Shown here: piece after piece, positions 27,618-36,914 of the stretch
Layout of the letters: every line of letters starts with the position of its first letter
Position numbering within the stretch: the stretch's first letter is position 1
NCBI GenBank assembly: GCA_029212415.1
Contig: JARGOF010000010.1
Coordinates: forward strand, 109,011 to 158,157
Source of the DNA: Rhizobiaceae bacterium
Lineage (GTDB): Bacteria; Pseudomonadota; Alphaproteobacteria; Rhizobiales; Rhizobiaceae
DNA length: 49,147 nucleotides
Direction: 5' to 3'
Position numbers and translations under genes: made by a program
The notes under the pieces: generated by a model
Seen by the model: only the letters and a program-made list of their open reading frames with translations
Told to the model about the DNA's origin: nothing
Databases searched by the model: none

Positions 27618-28949
27618 CTATGTCGGCGTCAGACCGTTGTCGGCCAGAACATCACCGATCATATAGAGCGATCCGCCGATCAGAATGCGCGGTGGCGCTT
27701 CCAGATCCGGCCAATCTTTCCGCATCAAACGCATGGCCTGAGCAACGTTCAGCGCAGGCTGCGCTGACAAGCCGGCACTGGCGGCATCCTCGGCCAGTAG
27801 CACCGGGTCAATGCCGGCATCCGAGCCGGTGACCGGCACCGTGTAGACGTGTCGCGCCATGCCCGCAAAGGCGGAAAAATAACCGACCGGGTCCTTGGTG
27901 TTGATCATCCCGCTGATCAGAAAGAGAGGCCGTGGTCGCTTTTCCTCCTGTTCGGCCAGCATTTCGGCAATGACCTGCCCGGCAGCCGGGTTGTGGCCAC
28001 CATCAATCCAGATCTCGGCGCCTTCGGGTGCCTGATCCATGATCGGCCCGCTGGAGACATGTTGCATGCGCCCCGACCATTCGGCGCTTTGAAGGCCCTG
28101 TTCGATATGCTGGACGGGCAGATCGAAACCGGCAGCCTTCAGCGCTCTGATGGCAGCGGCCGCATTGGCCAGCTGGTGCCTGCCGGAAAGCTGCGGCAAA
28201 GGCAGATCATCCAGCCCGCTCTCGTCCTGATAGACAAGACGGCCGTGTTCCTCATGCGCATGGAAATCCTGACCATAGACGCTGACGTCGCAACCCAACC
28301 GCTGCGCTGTGGCCAAAATGGTATCGCGCGCGGCATCCTGTTCCTGATAGCCGATAATAACCGGCGTGCCCCGTTTGATGATGCCTGCTTTTTCAGCAGC
28401 GATAAGCTCCACCCGGTCGCCCAGATAGGCCTGGTGATCCAGCGAGATGGGCATGATCAGGCTGACCGCCGGATGTGTCATGACATTGGTCGCATCGAAA
28501 CGTCCGCCAAGGCCCACCTCGATAATGGCGGCGTCGGCCGGGTGCTCGGAAAACAGCACAAAGGTGACGGCTGTCAGAATTTCGAAGACGGTGATGAAAG
28601 CACCACCATTGGCGTCAGCCACCCGGCGGATGGCATCAACCAGTACGGCATCGCTGACAAGCGCCCCGCGTTTGCCCTTCTGACCGAGGCGAAAGCGTTC
28701 GTGCCAGTTCACCAGATGGGGAGACGTATGGACATGAACGCTCAGGCCGGCAGCTTCCAGCATGGCCCGGCAAAAGGCCGTGGCGGAACCCTTGCCATTG
28801 GTCCCGGCGATGTGAATGGTTGGCGGCAGGCGGTCCTGCGGGTTTCCAAGTCTGTCCAGAAGGGCGCGAATGCGATCAAGCGAAAGGTCAAATCCCTTCG
28901 GGTGAAGCCGCATCAACTGTTCAATTTCGTCAGCCGCGGTTGTCTGCAT
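27618..28949 (-). CDS. folC: Folylpolyglutamate/dihydrofolate synthase FolC
   Basis: FolC joins glutamate to dihydropteroate and extends the polyglutamate tail of folates. The 443-residue protein has the P-loop [20 protein letters not shown], then [16 protein letters not shown], the [13 protein letters not shown] metal/ATP segment, SLDHQAYLG, and [11 protein letters not shown] in the C-domain. The ATG at 28949 is chosen because GGAAG lies 6 bases upstream. Other in-frame ATGs at 28955 and 28967 are possible. The start overlaps the accD 3' end by 20 bases in another frame, so the two genes are coupled, an order typical of rhizobia (trpF-trpB-trpA-accD-folC). Confidence 0.95.
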   Translation of the reverse strand: MQTTAADEIEQLMRLHPKGFDLSLDRIRALLDRLGNPQDRLPPTIHIAGTNGKGSATAFCRAMLEAAGLSVHVHTSPHLVNWHERFRLGQKGKRGALVSDAVLVDAIRRVADANGGAFITVFEILTAVTFVLFSEHPADAAIIEVGLGGRFDATNVMTHPAVSLIMPISLDHQAYLGDRVELIAAEKAGIIKRGTPVIIGYQEQDAARDTILATAQRLGCDVSVYGQDFHAHEEHGRLVYQDESGLDDLPLPQLSGRHQLANAAAAIRALKAAGFDLPVQHIEQGLQSAEWSGRMQHVSSGPIMDQAPEGAEIWIDGGHNPAAGQVIAEMLAEQEEKRPRPLFLISGMINTKDPVGYFSAFAGMARHVYTVPVTGSDAGIDPVLLAEDAASAGLSAQPALNVAQAMRLMRKDWPDLEAPPRILIGGSLYMIGDVLADNGLTPT

Positions 28950-29937
28950 CGCCATCTTCCGATCCATCGGCTGTGATTTTCTCGGGGATCGCTGCAGTTT
29001 TTGCTTTGACGCTGTCTGTCTTGCCCTCGGCAACATTGGCTGGTTTGCCCGCGGCCCCATCCTTGGCGACATCGCTGCTTGCAGGCATCGGTTCATTCAT
29101 CATGATCTTCAGCAGACGTGCCAGCGTATCGGGCAGTTCCTGACGGGGGACAACCATGTCCACCATACCGTGTTCCATCAGATATTCAGAGGTTTGAAAG
29201 CCTTCGGGCAGTTTTTCATGAATGGTCTGCTCGATGACCCGCTTGCCGGCAAAGCAGATTTCCGCACCGGGTTCGGCAATGTGGATATCGCCAAGCATCG
29301 CATAGGACGCAGAGACCCCGCCGGTGGTCGGATTGGTCAGGACGACGATATAGGGCAGACCGGCTTCCTTGAGCAATTCGACCGCAACGGTTGTCCGCGG
29401 CAATTGCATCAGTGAAAGGATACCTTCCTGCATGCGCGCCCCACCGGAGGCCGGAAACATCACCAAAGGACATTTGTTCTCGATGGCAATCTCGAAAGCG
29501 CGGATAATGGCTTCACCCGCCGCCATGCCAAGCGAGCCACCAATGAAGGAGAAATCATGGGCGCAGGCCACGAGGCGCAGGCCCTTGACCGTGCCGATCC
29601 CCGCAAGGATGGAATCCTCCAGGCCGGTCTTGGCGCGCACATCGCGCAACCGGTCGGAATATTTTTTTGAATCCCTGAATTTCAGCGGATCCTGAACGGC
29701 TGGTGGACGCGGCAACTCCTCGAACTTGCCATCATCGAACAGATAGGTCAGCCGGTTTTTGGCCGAGATTTTCATATGATAACCGGATGTGGGAATGACC
29801 CACTGGTTCTCCTGCAGGTCCGTATGAAAAACCATTTCACCGGTTTCCGGACATTTGATCCACAGGTTGTCCGGCACATCACGATGCCCAAGCATCGAGT
29901 TGATTTTCGGACGCACAAAGCTGGTAATCCAGTTCAC
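28930..29937 (-). CDS. accD: Acetyl-CoA carboxylase carboxyltransferase beta subunit AccD
   Basis: AccD pairs with AccA to move the carboxyl group from biotin to acetyl-CoA, making malonyl-CoA for fatty acid synthesis. The 335-residue protein has the crotonase-type core: [51 protein letters not shown] and [20 protein letters not shown]. The N-terminal zinc ribbon is degenerate. Where E. coli AccD has four Cys, this protein has [18 protein letters not shown] then [12 protein letters not shown], leaving one Cys. I recall the same in other rhizobial AccD. The C-terminal tail of about 45 residues is Ala/Lys-rich and probably disordered. It lies 44 bases after trpA. Confidence 0.95.
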   Translation of the reverse strand: MNWITSFVRPKINSMLGHRDVPDNLWIKCPETGEMVFHTDLQENQWVIPTSGYHMKISAKNRLTYLFDDGKFEELPRPPAVQDPLKFRDSKKYSDRLRDVRAKTGLEDSILAGIGTVKGLRLVACAHDFSFIGGSLGMAAGEAIIRAFEIAIENKCPLVMFPASGGARMQEGILSLMQLPRTTVAVELLKEAGLPYIVVLTNPTTGGVSASYAMLGDIHIAEPGAEICFAGKRVIEQTIHEKLPEGFQTSEYLMEHGMVDMVVPRQELPDTLARLLKIMMNEPMPASSDVAKDGAAGKPANVAEGKTDSVKAKTAAIPEKITADGSEDGDADNRG

Positions 29938-29981
29938 GGCATAAAACTCCAGGTCATCTCTAATAGTATCATGTGGGCATT

Positions 29982-30821
29982 CTACTCGGCGGCTGCAAGA
30001 CGTGCGGTCCGCACGCCTGATGCCAGGGAGCGAACCAGATCACAGACGTTTGCAACAGTATCACGGGTTGCACCATCATTGCCATCCAGAGAAGCGGCGA
30101 GCGCATTGACCAGGGCCGTGCCGACCACAACGCCGTCGGCAGAGGCGCCTATGGCCTGCGCATGTTCTTTGGTCTTCACACCGAAGCCGACACAGACAGG
30201 CAGATCAGTATGGGCCTTGATCCGGCTGACCGCCGCTCCAACCGTGTCCGTGTCAGGCAAGGCCGAGCCGGTAATGCCGTTCATGGAGACGTAATAGACA
30301 AAACCCGAGGTGTTCTGCAGCACTTTCGGCAATCGCTTGTCGTCGGTTGTCGGCGTAGCCAACCGGATGAAACTGATGCCTTTTTCCAGCGCCGGAATGC
30401 ACAATTCGTCGTCCATCTCCGGCGGCAGGTCCACGACAATCATGCCATCCACACCGGCGGCAGCAGCATCGTCAAGGAAACGCTTCACGCCATAGACATA
30501 GATCGGATTGTAATAGCCCATCATGACAATCGGCGTATTTGCATCGCTTTGGCGAAAATCGCGCGCCATTTGCAGGGTCTTGGCCAGGGTCTGGCCATTT
30601 TTCAGGGCCCGCAATCCGGCAGCCTGAATGGCCGGACCGTCGGCCATCGGGTCGGAAAAACACATGCCCAGTTCAATAATGTCCGCACCCGCACCCGGCA
30701 GGGCCTTCATCAGCGCCAGGGACGTATCATAATCGGGATCTCCGCCCATGAAATAGGTGACAAGCGCCGGGCGGCCTTCCTGTGCAAGCGCTGCGAAACA
30801 TTGGTCCATTCTGGCTGTCAT
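29982..30821 (-). CDS. trpA: Tryptophan synthase alpha subunit TrpA
   Basis: TrpA cleaves indole-3-glycerol phosphate to indole, which is channelled into TrpB. The 279-residue protein starts [20 protein letters not shown]. The catalytic Glu is in [19 protein letters not shown], and the catalytic Asp and loop are in the same stretch. Later come [12 protein letters not shown] and [13 protein letters not shown] for phosphate binding. A Cys replaces the Pro usually found in the ELGxPFSDP segment, next to the active site. The ATG at 30821 lies 2 bases after the trpB stop and gives the normal length; the longer open frame overlaps trpB. Confidence 0.96.
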   Translation of the reverse strand: MTARMDQCFAALAQEGRPALVTYFMGGDPDYDTSLALMKALPGAGADIIELGMCFSDPMADGPAIQAAGLRALKNGQTLAKTLQMARDFRQSDANTPIVMMGYYNPIYVYGVKRFLDDAAAAGVDGMIVVDLPPEMDDELCIPALEKGISFIRLATPTTDDKRLPKVLQNTSGFVYYVSMNGITGSALPDTDTVGAAVSRIKAHTDLPVCVGFGVKTKEHAQAIGASADGVVVGTALVNALAASLDGNDGATRDTVANVCDLVRSLASGVRTARLAAAE

Positions 30822-30823
30822 GA

Positions 30824-32044
30824 TTACAACTCCACGCCGAGATGTTTGGCAGCGGTAAAGACATCCTTGTCGCCGCGTCCGCAAAGATTCATGACAATGA
30901 TCTTGTCCTTGCCCATTTTGGGTGCCCGTTTGATGACTTCAGCCAGCGCATGGGCCGGTTCAAGTGCCGGTATGATACCTTCAAGACGCGTCAGGCGTTG
31001 AAAGGCCTCCAGCGCTTCATGATCCATGATCGGCACATATTCCACCCGTCCACTGTCCTTCAGCCAGGAATGTTCCGGTCCGATGCCGGGATAATCAAGA
31101 CCGGCAGAAATCGAGTGCCCTTCTTCAATCTGCCCGTCGCCGTCCTGCAGCAGATAGGTGCGATTGCCGTGTAAAACACCCGGGCTTCCTGCTGTCAGTG
31201 ATGCGCAATGCTCTTTGGTATCAAGCCCCTTGCCACCGGCTTCGACACCCACCATGTGAACGCTCTCATCGTCCAGGAAAGGGTGGAACAGGCCAATGGC
31301 ATTGGACCCCCCGCCGACGGCTGCAACAAGCAGGTCCGGCAAACGCCCCTCGACGGCCAATATCTGTTCTTTTGCTTCTGCGCCGATCACCGACTGGAAA
31401 TCGCGCACCATTTCGGGATAGGGATGCGGGCCGGCAGCCGTGCCGATCAGGTAATAGGTATCGTCCACATTGGTGACCCAGTCGCGCAGGGCTTCATTCA
31501 TTGCATCCTTGAGCGTTCCATGGCCCGCCGTGACCGGAATGACCTCTGCGCCCAGCAATTTCATGCGAAACACGTTGGGTGACTGCCGTTCCACGTCTGT
31601 TGCACCCATATAGACTACGCAGGGCAATCCGAAACGCGCGGCCACCGTGGCCGCGGCGACACCATGCTGACCGGCGCCCGTTTCTGCAATGATCCGGGTC
31701 TTGCCCATGCGGCGCGCCAGCAATATCTGCCCCAGACAATTGTTGATCTTGTGCGAGCCGGTGTGATTGAGCTCATCGCGTTTGAAATAGACCTTGGCGC
31801 CGCCAAGGTCTTCTGTCAGCCGTTCGGCAAAATACAATGGACTCGGACGGCCGGTATAATGGGTGTTGAGATCGGCAAGTTCCGCCTGATAGGCCGGGTC
31901 GGTTTTGGCAAAGTCCCAGGCGTCCTGCAGTTCAAGGATCAGGGGCATCAGGGTTTCTGCTACAAATCGACCGCCGAATATGCCGAAACGGCCTTCTTCA
32001 TCAGGTCCTGAGCGAAACGAATTGACTTTTGCGGGCTGGTTCAC
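30824..32044 (-). CDS. trpB: Tryptophan synthase beta subunit TrpB
   Basis: TrpB is the PLP enzyme that joins indole and serine to make tryptophan. The 406-residue protein has [17 protein letters not shown], the PLP-binding Lys99 in [18 protein letters not shown], the catalytic [20 protein letters not shown] and the phosphate-binding [11 protein letters not shown]. The GTG at 32044 is taken as start ([13 protein letters not shown]) because GGAG sits 6 bases upstream and the longer in-frame ATG at 32113 would overlap trpF by about 50 bases. It forms a tight trpF-trpB-trpA operon; trpE, trpD and trpC are elsewhere. Confidence 0.96.
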   Translation of the reverse strand: MNQPAKVNSFRSGPDEEGRFGIFGGRFVAETLMPLILELQDAWDFAKTDPAYQAELADLNTHYTGRPSPLYFAERLTEDLGGAKVYFKRDELNHTGSHKINNCLGQILLARRMGKTRIIAETGAGQHGVAAATVAARFGLPCVVYMGATDVERQSPNVFRMKLLGAEVIPVTAGHGTLKDAMNEALRDWVTNVDDTYYLIGTAAGPHPYPEMVRDFQSVIGAEAKEQILAVEGRLPDLLVAAVGGGSNAIGLFHPFLDDESVHMVGVEAGGKGLDTKEHCASLTAGSPGVLHGNRTYLLQDGDGQIEEGHSISAGLDYPGIGPEHSWLKDSGRVEYVPIMDHEALEAFQRLTRLEGIIPALEPAHALAEVIKRAPKMGKDKIIVMNLCGRGDKDVFTAAKHLGVEL

Positions 32045-32060
32045 ATGGTACTCCAGATGT

Positions 32061-32720
32061 TCAGGCGGACAGGCGCTGGCGGGCAGCAGCCACCGCTTCA
32101 AAAAATTCGGCAATCAGTGAGATATCCTTGCTTCCGGGGGCACTTTCCACGCCGGAAGAAACGTCGATACTGTTGGCTTTGGTTTGGTTGAGAGCAGTTG
32201 CGATATTGCCAGCATTAAGCCCACCGGAGAGCATATAGTCAATATCGCTATCAAGCCCCGATAGAAGGGTCCAGTCAAAAGACACACCATTGCCTCCCGG
32301 CAGGTCCGATCCGACGGGCGGCTTTGCATCAAACAGGAAGCGGTCAGCGATACCGCGATAGGGATCGACCAGATCAAGATCGGCACGATCACGAATGGCC
32401 AGAGCCTTGATGACAGGCAGGCCAAAACGACGCTTGATGGCCGCCAGCCTCTCCGGGCTTTCGCTGCCGTGCAATTGCAGGATGTCCGGCTGAACCGTTG
32501 TGACGATGGATTCCAGCATTGAATCATCCGCATTGACTGAAACAGCGACGCTTTGAGCGCGGCCGCGCGCCAGCGCAGACAACCTCGACGCGTCCTCAAG
32601 CGCAATATGGCGGGGGCTCTTTGGAAAGAAAATGAAGCCGACATAGGCAGCACCGCCGGACAAGGCGGCCTCCAGCGCACGATCGGTTTTCAACCCGCAT
32701 ATTTTTACACTGATATCCAT
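32061..32720 (-). CDS. trpF: Phosphoribosylanthranilate isomerase TrpF
   Basis: TrpF rearranges phosphoribosyl-anthranilate to CdRP in tryptophan synthesis. The 219-residue barrel has the catalytic Cys in [28 protein letters not shown], the [13 protein letters not shown] strand with the second acid/base region, and the phosphate-binding [12 protein letters not shown] and [12 protein letters not shown]. The ATG at 32720 (MDISVKICG) matches the family; the frame is open further upstream. Its stop lies 16 bases before trpB. The preceding gene on this strand is a YgjP-like hydrolase, 64 bases upstream. Confidence 0.95.
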   Translation of the reverse strand: MDISVKICGLKTDRALEAALSGGAAYVGFIFFPKSPRHIALEDASRLSALARGRAQSVAVSVNADDSMLESIVTTVQPDILQLHGSESPERLAAIKRRFGLPVIKALAIRDRADLDLVDPYRGIADRFLFDAKPPVGSDLPGGNGVSFDWTLLSGLDSDIDYMLSGGLNAGNIATALNQTKANSIDVSSGVESAPGSKDISLIAEFFEAVAAARQRLSA

Positions 32721-32784
32721 GTTCTGCTCGTCGCATGAATTGCCAAAAGAGTCGAGGTTTTGCACTGCCTTTATTGCGGCTCTA

Positions 32785-33540
32785 TCAGCTGAAATCCACC
32801 GCGTGCAGTGCCGAGCCATGATGTTTCAGCCATGATTTTGCTTCGTCGGTGCGTGCGCAAAGAGAGTGGCACAGCGCCCAGAATTTCGGACCATGGTTCA
32901 TTTCCTGCAAATGGGCCACCTCATGGGCCGCGAGATAATCAATGACAAAATCCGGCGCCATGACAATGCGCCACGAGAAGGACAATTGGCCATCCGAGGT
33001 ACATGAACCCCAGCGGCTTTTGGTGTCCTTGAAGCGGATTGCGGCAACTGATCTGCCAATTGTACGGGCGTGTCTGTCAACGGCGGGCTCCAGATCGGCA
33101 CGCGCCTGTTTTTTCAGGTAATCAGCGACGCGCCGCGCCAGATGTTCCGGCGCACCGCCGATGCTCAAAACCCATTCCTCGCCCACCATCTCCGCCTTGC
33201 TGATACCGCGCAATTTGCCGGTACGTTCAATGCGATGGGGAATGTCTCGCACCGGCACAAAATGACCCTCGGCAATCATCGCCGCCTTCGGTAATTTGTC
33301 GAGCCTCGTTGTCAGCCAGCCGTGGTGGCGGTGCAAGAAGCGGTCGATTTCCTGATCGGAAATTCCGGTCGGTACAGACATTTTCAACGTCTTGCCACCG
33401 GGTTCTATGCGCAAGGTCATCCGTGTTGCCCGGACATTCTCGCGAATGGTCAACGGCAGGCGGCGTCCACCCACGGCAATGTCGCGACCGCGCGAGATTT
33501 TTTGCACCGGTTTCCGGCTGCTTTTTGTAAATCCGAACAT
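32785..33540 (-). CDS. YgjP-type (DUF45) zinc metallohydrolase
   Basis: The 251-residue protein belongs to the M48-like YgjP/DUF45 family, with the zinc motif AAHEVAHLQEMNHGPKFW (HExxH plus a downstream His) at about residues 204-222. The SRWGSCTSDGQLSFSWR block before it is diagnostic. The N-terminal half is rich in beta strands (LPLTIRENVRATRMTLRI). E. coli YgjP is a small soluble zinc protein, and the physiological substrate is not settled. It precedes trpF on the same strand and may share its transcript. ATG at 33540; a short repeat array lies upstream. Confidence 0.88.
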   Translation of the reverse strand: MFGFTKSSRKPVQKISRGRDIAVGGRRLPLTIRENVRATRMTLRIEPGGKTLKMSVPTGISDQEIDRFLHRHHGWLTTRLDKLPKAAMIAEGHFVPVRDIPHRIERTGKLRGISKAEMVGEEWVLSIGGAPEHLARRVADYLKKQARADLEPAVDRHARTIGRSVAAIRFKDTKSRWGSCTSDGQLSFSWRIVMAPDFVIDYLAAHEVAHLQEMNHGPKFWALCHSLCARTDEAKSWLKHHGSALHAVDFS

Positions 33541-33598
33541 GGGCGTACTTTAAGTGATTCTTGTCGGCAAAAATATTGGTAAATGTATTGTCAGGCCA

Positions 33599-33665
33599 GT
33601 TCAGGGCCAGGGCAGTTCACGGGCAGTTCAGGGCCAGGGCAGTTCAGGGCCAGGGCAGTTCACCC
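33599..33665. repeat. 16-bp tandem repeat in an intergenic region
   Basis: The unit GTTCAGGGCCAGGGCA occurs at 33599-33614, 33626-33641 and 33642-33657 without mismatch. An 11-base shortened unit (GTTCACGGGCA) sits at 33615-33625, and a partial unit GTTCACCC ends the array. It lies 59 bases upstream of the YgjP-like gene, in its probable promoter or leader, and downstream of the DUF2852 gene. Copy number may vary between strains. Confidence 0.9.
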
Positions 33666-33676
33666 TCAAACGCGAA

Positions 33677-33697
33677 ACGGCGCCGAATTGGCGCCGT
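33677..33697 (-). terminator. GC-rich hairpin downstream of the DUF2852 gene
   Basis: Perfect arms ACGGCGCC/GGCGCCGT enclose a 5-base loop, 29 bases past the DUF2852 stop. On the minus strand TTTCGCGTTTG follows, a weak T tract. A probable terminator. Confidence 0.6.
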
Positions 33698-33726
33698 CTA
33701 CCTTCGTGGTGTGCCTGGGAGGCGTA

Positions 33727-34146
33727 TCAGTCAAGATTGATTACGTCTGGCCGATCTTTGTCAGCCTTGCGTCTGGCCATGAAGCGATCAAATTCCTTCT
33801 GATCCTTGGCGCGGCGAAGTTCGCGGACATAGTCATCGAATTCTTCGCGTGCTTCTTCAAGCTTGCGGCGCTCCTCATCAAGGCGATCCAGTTCTGCCGA
33901 ACGCCAATCGTCAAAGGCCACATTTCCCGTGCGTGCATGTGTTGATCCGCGCGTCGCGCGCTTGCAGCCGGAGAAGACGTCATCGGTTGCCCGGTTGACA
34001 TCACGTTTGAACCCGTCAAGCCGATCACCCCAGATAATATAGGCAAGCATCGCCAGACCCAGAGGCCAGAATACGACAAAGCCAAGAACCATCATCGCGA
34101 TCGTGAGGGGGGTCCATGCCGGACGCAGCATTGCAGTATTGGTCAT
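33727..34146 (-). CDS. DUF2852 membrane protein with coiled-coil tail
   Basis: The 139-residue protein has an N-terminal hydrophobic part (about residues 11-38, APLTIAMMVLGF-like, then VVFWPLGLAMLAYIIWGDRL), which anchors it in the membrane. A polar stretch and a highly charged helical region (DRLDEERRKLEEAREEFDDY, then RELRRAKDQKEFDRFMARRK) form a likely coiled coil. This layout and the WPLGLAMLAYIIWGDR motif fit the DUF2852 family of alphaproteobacteria, whose function is not known. The ATG at 34146 has GGGG 7 bases upstream. It stands alone between a repeat region and phaZ on the same strand. Confidence 0.85.
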   Translation of the reverse strand: MTNTAMLRPAWTPLTIAMMVLGFVVFWPLGLAMLAYIIWGDRLDGFKRDVNRATDDVFSGCKRATRGSTHARTGNVAFDDWRSAELDRLDEERRKLEEAREEFDDYVRELRRAKDQKEFDRFMARRKADKDRPDVINLD

Positions 34147-34400
34147 CAATTACCCCTTGTTAAAACAGACGGCAGACATTGCCGCTTACACTATTTGATG
34201 TGGGGGTAAATGGTCAGGATTCAAGAAATGTGACACATCACATTTTTTAAGTCATTGATAATAAAGAAAAATATAAATTTATATTTGTATCGAGAAAAGC
34301 TTGAAATCGTCTGCACGAAACCAGTGTCCCCGCAGTGCATGCAACACTGCGGCCGGGGTTTTCACCCGATTGGACCAAATACGTAAGGTTTCATTTCGGT
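34147..34400. other. AT-rich spacer with palindrome and hairpin between phaZ and the DUF2852 gene
   Basis: This 254-base gap follows the phaZ stop and leads into the DUF2852 gene, both on the minus strand. It holds a hairpin at 34328-34358 (CCCCGCAGTG paired with CACTGCGG-GGGG, two bulged Cs), a likely transcription stop for phaZ although it lacks a T run on that strand. An 18-bp perfect AT palindrome, AAATATAAATTTATATTT, sits at 34269-34286 in the stretch that should contain the DUF2852 promoter. Confidence 0.5.
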
Positions 34401-35717
34401 TCAGGCGGACTTTACCAGGCGTGGTTTGTCCGGTGCACCGTTCTTTCCGGCCTTTGCAGCAGGGGCAGATTTTTTGCCGGGTGATGTTTCCGTGCTGTGC
34501 GTAACCATGAAGTCCAGGATACGCGGCGCAATCTCGGAGCGGAACCGTGAACCGTTGAACACGCCATAATGGCCGACTTTCGGCTGCATGTAATGGGCCC
34601 GCATGTCTTCTGGAATGTGTGTACATATATCGTGTGCTGCCCGTGTCTGGCCGACACCGGAAATATCGTCGTTCTCGCCTTCCACGGTCAGCAACGCCAC
34701 GTTGCGGATGGCCGATGGATCGACCAGTTCGCCGCGGTGCATGTATTCGCCCTTCGGCAAGGCATGTTTGATGAAGACGACATCCACAGTCTGCAGATAG
34801 AATTCAGCTGTCAGATCCATCACGGCGAGATATTCATCGTAGAATTCCCGGTGTTTCTCAGCCGAATCGCCGTCATTTTCAATGAGGTGCTGATAGAAGT
34901 CCTTCTGCGCGGTCATATGTTTGTCGAGATTCATTGACATGAAGCCGGACAATTGCAGAAACCCCGGATAGACCTCGCGCATGAAACCCGGCTGGGGCCA
35001 GGGCACCTGCATGATGACATTGTCGCGAAACCATTCGATCGGCTTTTCTTCGGCCAGCTTGTTGACGGCGGTCGGGTTGATGCGTGTATCAATCGGGCCG
35101 CCCATCAATGTCATGGAGCGCGGCGTATTCGGGTTGCCACGTGTTTCCATCAGGGCGATGGCGGCCAGAACCGGTACGGAGGGCTGGCACACCGCCATCA
35201 CATGGGTGTCCGGGCCCAGCACGTCCAGCATCTCGATAATATAGTCGACACAATCGTCCAGATCGAAGCTACCGTCGCTTTTGGGGACCATGCGGGCATC
35301 GACCCAGTCGGTGATATAGACGTCGGCGCTGGGCAACAGGGTTTCCACAGTGCCGCGCAGCAGGGTTGCATAATGGCCGGAAATGGGGGCCACCACCAGG
35401 ATTTTGGGATCATTGCGCTGCTCTTTGATCAGAGCGCGATGGAAGTGGATAAGGTTGCAGAAGGGCTTTTTCCAGACCACTTCTTCGCGAACCGGAATAG
35501 TCTGGAAATTCACTGTGGTCTCGTCAAGTCCGAATGCGGGCTTGGAATAACGCCGTGTCGTGCGCTCAAACACTTCAAGTCCGGCGGACATGGCGCGCCC
35601 GACAGGCGTTTCTGCCATCGGGTTCAAAGGGTGCGTATAGACCATTCGCATGGCGTCGGCGGCAATCCGCCAAGGCGACATTGCCGCATGATTCAATTCA
35701 TAAAGCTGGTAAAACAT
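34401..35717 (-). CDS. phaZ: Intracellular polyhydroxybutyrate depolymerase PhaZ
   Basis: PhaZ breaks down stored polyhydroxybutyrate granules inside the cell. The 438-residue protein matches the intracellular type common in rhizobia: MFYQLYELNHAAMSPWRIAA at the start, and the alpha/beta-hydrolase core ILVVAPISGHYATLLRGTVE and VYITDWVDARMVP. The nucleophile elbow VMAVCQPSVPVLAAIALM has Cys177 in place of the lipase Ser. The distal acid region is GENDDISGVGQTRAAHD and the His is in KVGHYGVFNG. There is no signal peptide, as expected. The C-terminal 30 residues are Lys/Ala-rich. The gene is monocistronic, with a 318-base upstream region that holds a conspicuous inverted repeat. Confidence 0.94.
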   Translation of the reverse strand: MFYQLYELNHAAMSPWRIAADAMRMVYTHPLNPMAETPVGRAMSAGLEVFERTTRRYSKPAFGLDETTVNFQTIPVREEVVWKKPFCNLIHFHRALIKEQRNDPKILVVAPISGHYATLLRGTVETLLPSADVYITDWVDARMVPKSDGSFDLDDCVDYIIEMLDVLGPDTHVMAVCQPSVPVLAAIALMETRGNPNTPRSMTLMGGPIDTRINPTAVNKLAEEKPIEWFRDNVIMQVPWPQPGFMREVYPGFLQLSGFMSMNLDKHMTAQKDFYQHLIENDGDSAEKHREFYDEYLAVMDLTAEFYLQTVDVVFIKHALPKGEYMHRGELVDPSAIRNVALLTVEGENDDISGVGQTRAAHDICTHIPEDMRAHYMQPKVGHYGVFNGSRFRSEIAPRILDFMVTHSTETSPGKKSAPAAKAGKNGAPDKPRLVKSA

Positions 35718-35808
35718 CAGGAGAACCTTTGGCAGAGAGGCCGAACAAGTGTTGCGGCCTGCTGCCGCAGTCGGCTGTCATCTCGTGAAATTGTGCAACG
35801 CGGTGTCA

Positions 35809-35845
35809 TTGCGTCGCAGCCTAGCAGTTTTTTGCTGCGACGCAA
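35809..35845. promoter_or_regulatory. 12-bp inverted repeat upstream of phaZ with two TGCN3GCA motifs
   Basis: TTGCGTCGCAGC (35809-35820) is perfectly mirrored by GCTGCGACGCAA (35834-35845) across a 13-base spacer, 92-128 bases upstream of the phaZ ATG. Each arm contains TGCN3GCA (35810-35818 and 35836-35844), the core described for the polyhydroxyalkanoate-responsive repressor PhaR. This is therefore a candidate PhaR operator. It could instead act as an RNA hairpin. The rest of the 318-base gap (35718-36035) has no gene. A second hairpin, GGCGGG/CCCGCC at 35994-36014, lies 22 bases past the yghU-like stop and may end that transcript. Confidence 0.5.
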
Positions 35846-36035
35846 CAGGAACATGTCTCTTATGTGACAGCAACAGGACAATGCGCAAGGGGTTTGCATG
35901 CTCTTGCACGTCGGCAATGGCCTTTGGCTGAAAGCTGATCGGCACCATATGATGATCAGCTCTGCGGTCAAACCGCCATCCGACGCCCCGGTAGGCGGGC
36001 AGGATTGACCCGCCCGTCCTTGGCAAGCCCTTTGG

Positions 36036-36914
36036 CTATTCGGCAGTCTGCGGCGCTATCTTGTCCTGTGTTTTCAGGTCAAAGTCCGAGGCGTCGTGGC
36101 GCTCATGGAGCTGTTGTTCGAGCGGTCCCCAGGTGCGGTTCACCATGCGACCGCGTTGCACTGCCGGGCGTGCGAGAATGTCGTCTGTCCAGCGGCGCAG
36201 GTTTTTGTAAGACTCGACCTGCAGGAATTCCCCTGCCCCATAGGCATCGCCCATCGCAAGATTGCCGTACCAGGGCCAGGTGACCATATCGGCAATTGTG
36301 TATTCGTCACCACCAAGGAAACGGTTTTGCGCCAATTCCCGGTCAAGCACATCCATCTGGCGTTTCACTTCCATGGTGAAGCGGTTGATTGGATATTCGA
36401 ATTTTTCCGGTGCATAGGCGTAGAAATGGCCGAAACCGCCGCCCAGATAGGGGGCCGATCCCTGCAACCAGAAAAGCCAGTTCAGGGCTTCCGTGCGATG
36501 GGCCGCATCCTTTGGCAGGAAATGACCGAATTTCTCTGCAAGATACAGGAGGATCGCGCCGGATTCGAACACGCGGCTGCCGGTACCCGTGTCAAACAGT
36601 GCGGGGATTTTGGAGTTCGGATTGATGGCCACAAACCCGGACGAAAACTGTTCGCCATCGCCGATCCGAATCAGATGGGCGTCATATTCCGCACCGGTTT
36701 CGCCCAGTTCCAACAGCTCTTCGAGCATGATCGTGACCTTCTGGCCATTGGGTGTGCCGAGGGAATAAAGCTGCAGCGGATGCTTGCCGCGCGGCAGTTC
36801 AGCCTCATGCGTGGCGCCGGCGATCGGGCGGTTGATCTTTGACCAATTGCCGCCATTCTCGCTGTCCCAGGTCCAGACCTTGGGCGGCTCATAGGTAGTT
36901 GTCTCAGTCATCAT
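36036..36914 (-). CDS. yghU: YghU-type glutathione transferase / disulfide-bond reductase
   Basis: The 292-residue protein is a glutathione transferase of the nu class like E. coli YghU/YfcG, which reduce disulfides with glutathione and show peroxidase activity. Seen are the long N-terminal extension VWTWDSENGGNWSKINRP, the thioredoxin-fold segment LYSLGTPNGQKVTIMLEELL, the glutathione-binding NPNSKIPALFD and FESGAILLYLAEKFG, and helical C-domain motifs (GGFGHFYAYAPEK, YTIADMVTWPWYGNL). Two adjacent ATGs (36914, 36911) are possible starts; AGGGA lies just upstream. It follows tetR by 71 bases on the same strand, so it may be read together with frnE-tetR; a small hairpin lies between them. Confidence 0.92.
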   Translation of the reverse strand: MMTETTTYEPPKVWTWDSENGGNWSKINRPIAGATHEAELPRGKHPLQLYSLGTPNGQKVTIMLEELLELGETGAEYDAHLIRIGDGEQFSSGFVAINPNSKIPALFDTGTGSRVFESGAILLYLAEKFGHFLPKDAAHRTEALNWLFWLQGSAPYLGGGFGHFYAYAPEKFEYPINRFTMEVKRQMDVLDRELAQNRFLGGDEYTIADMVTWPWYGNLAMGDAYGAGEFLQVESYKNLRRWTDDILARPAVQRGRMVNRTWGPLEQQLHERHDASDFDLKTQDKIAPQTAE

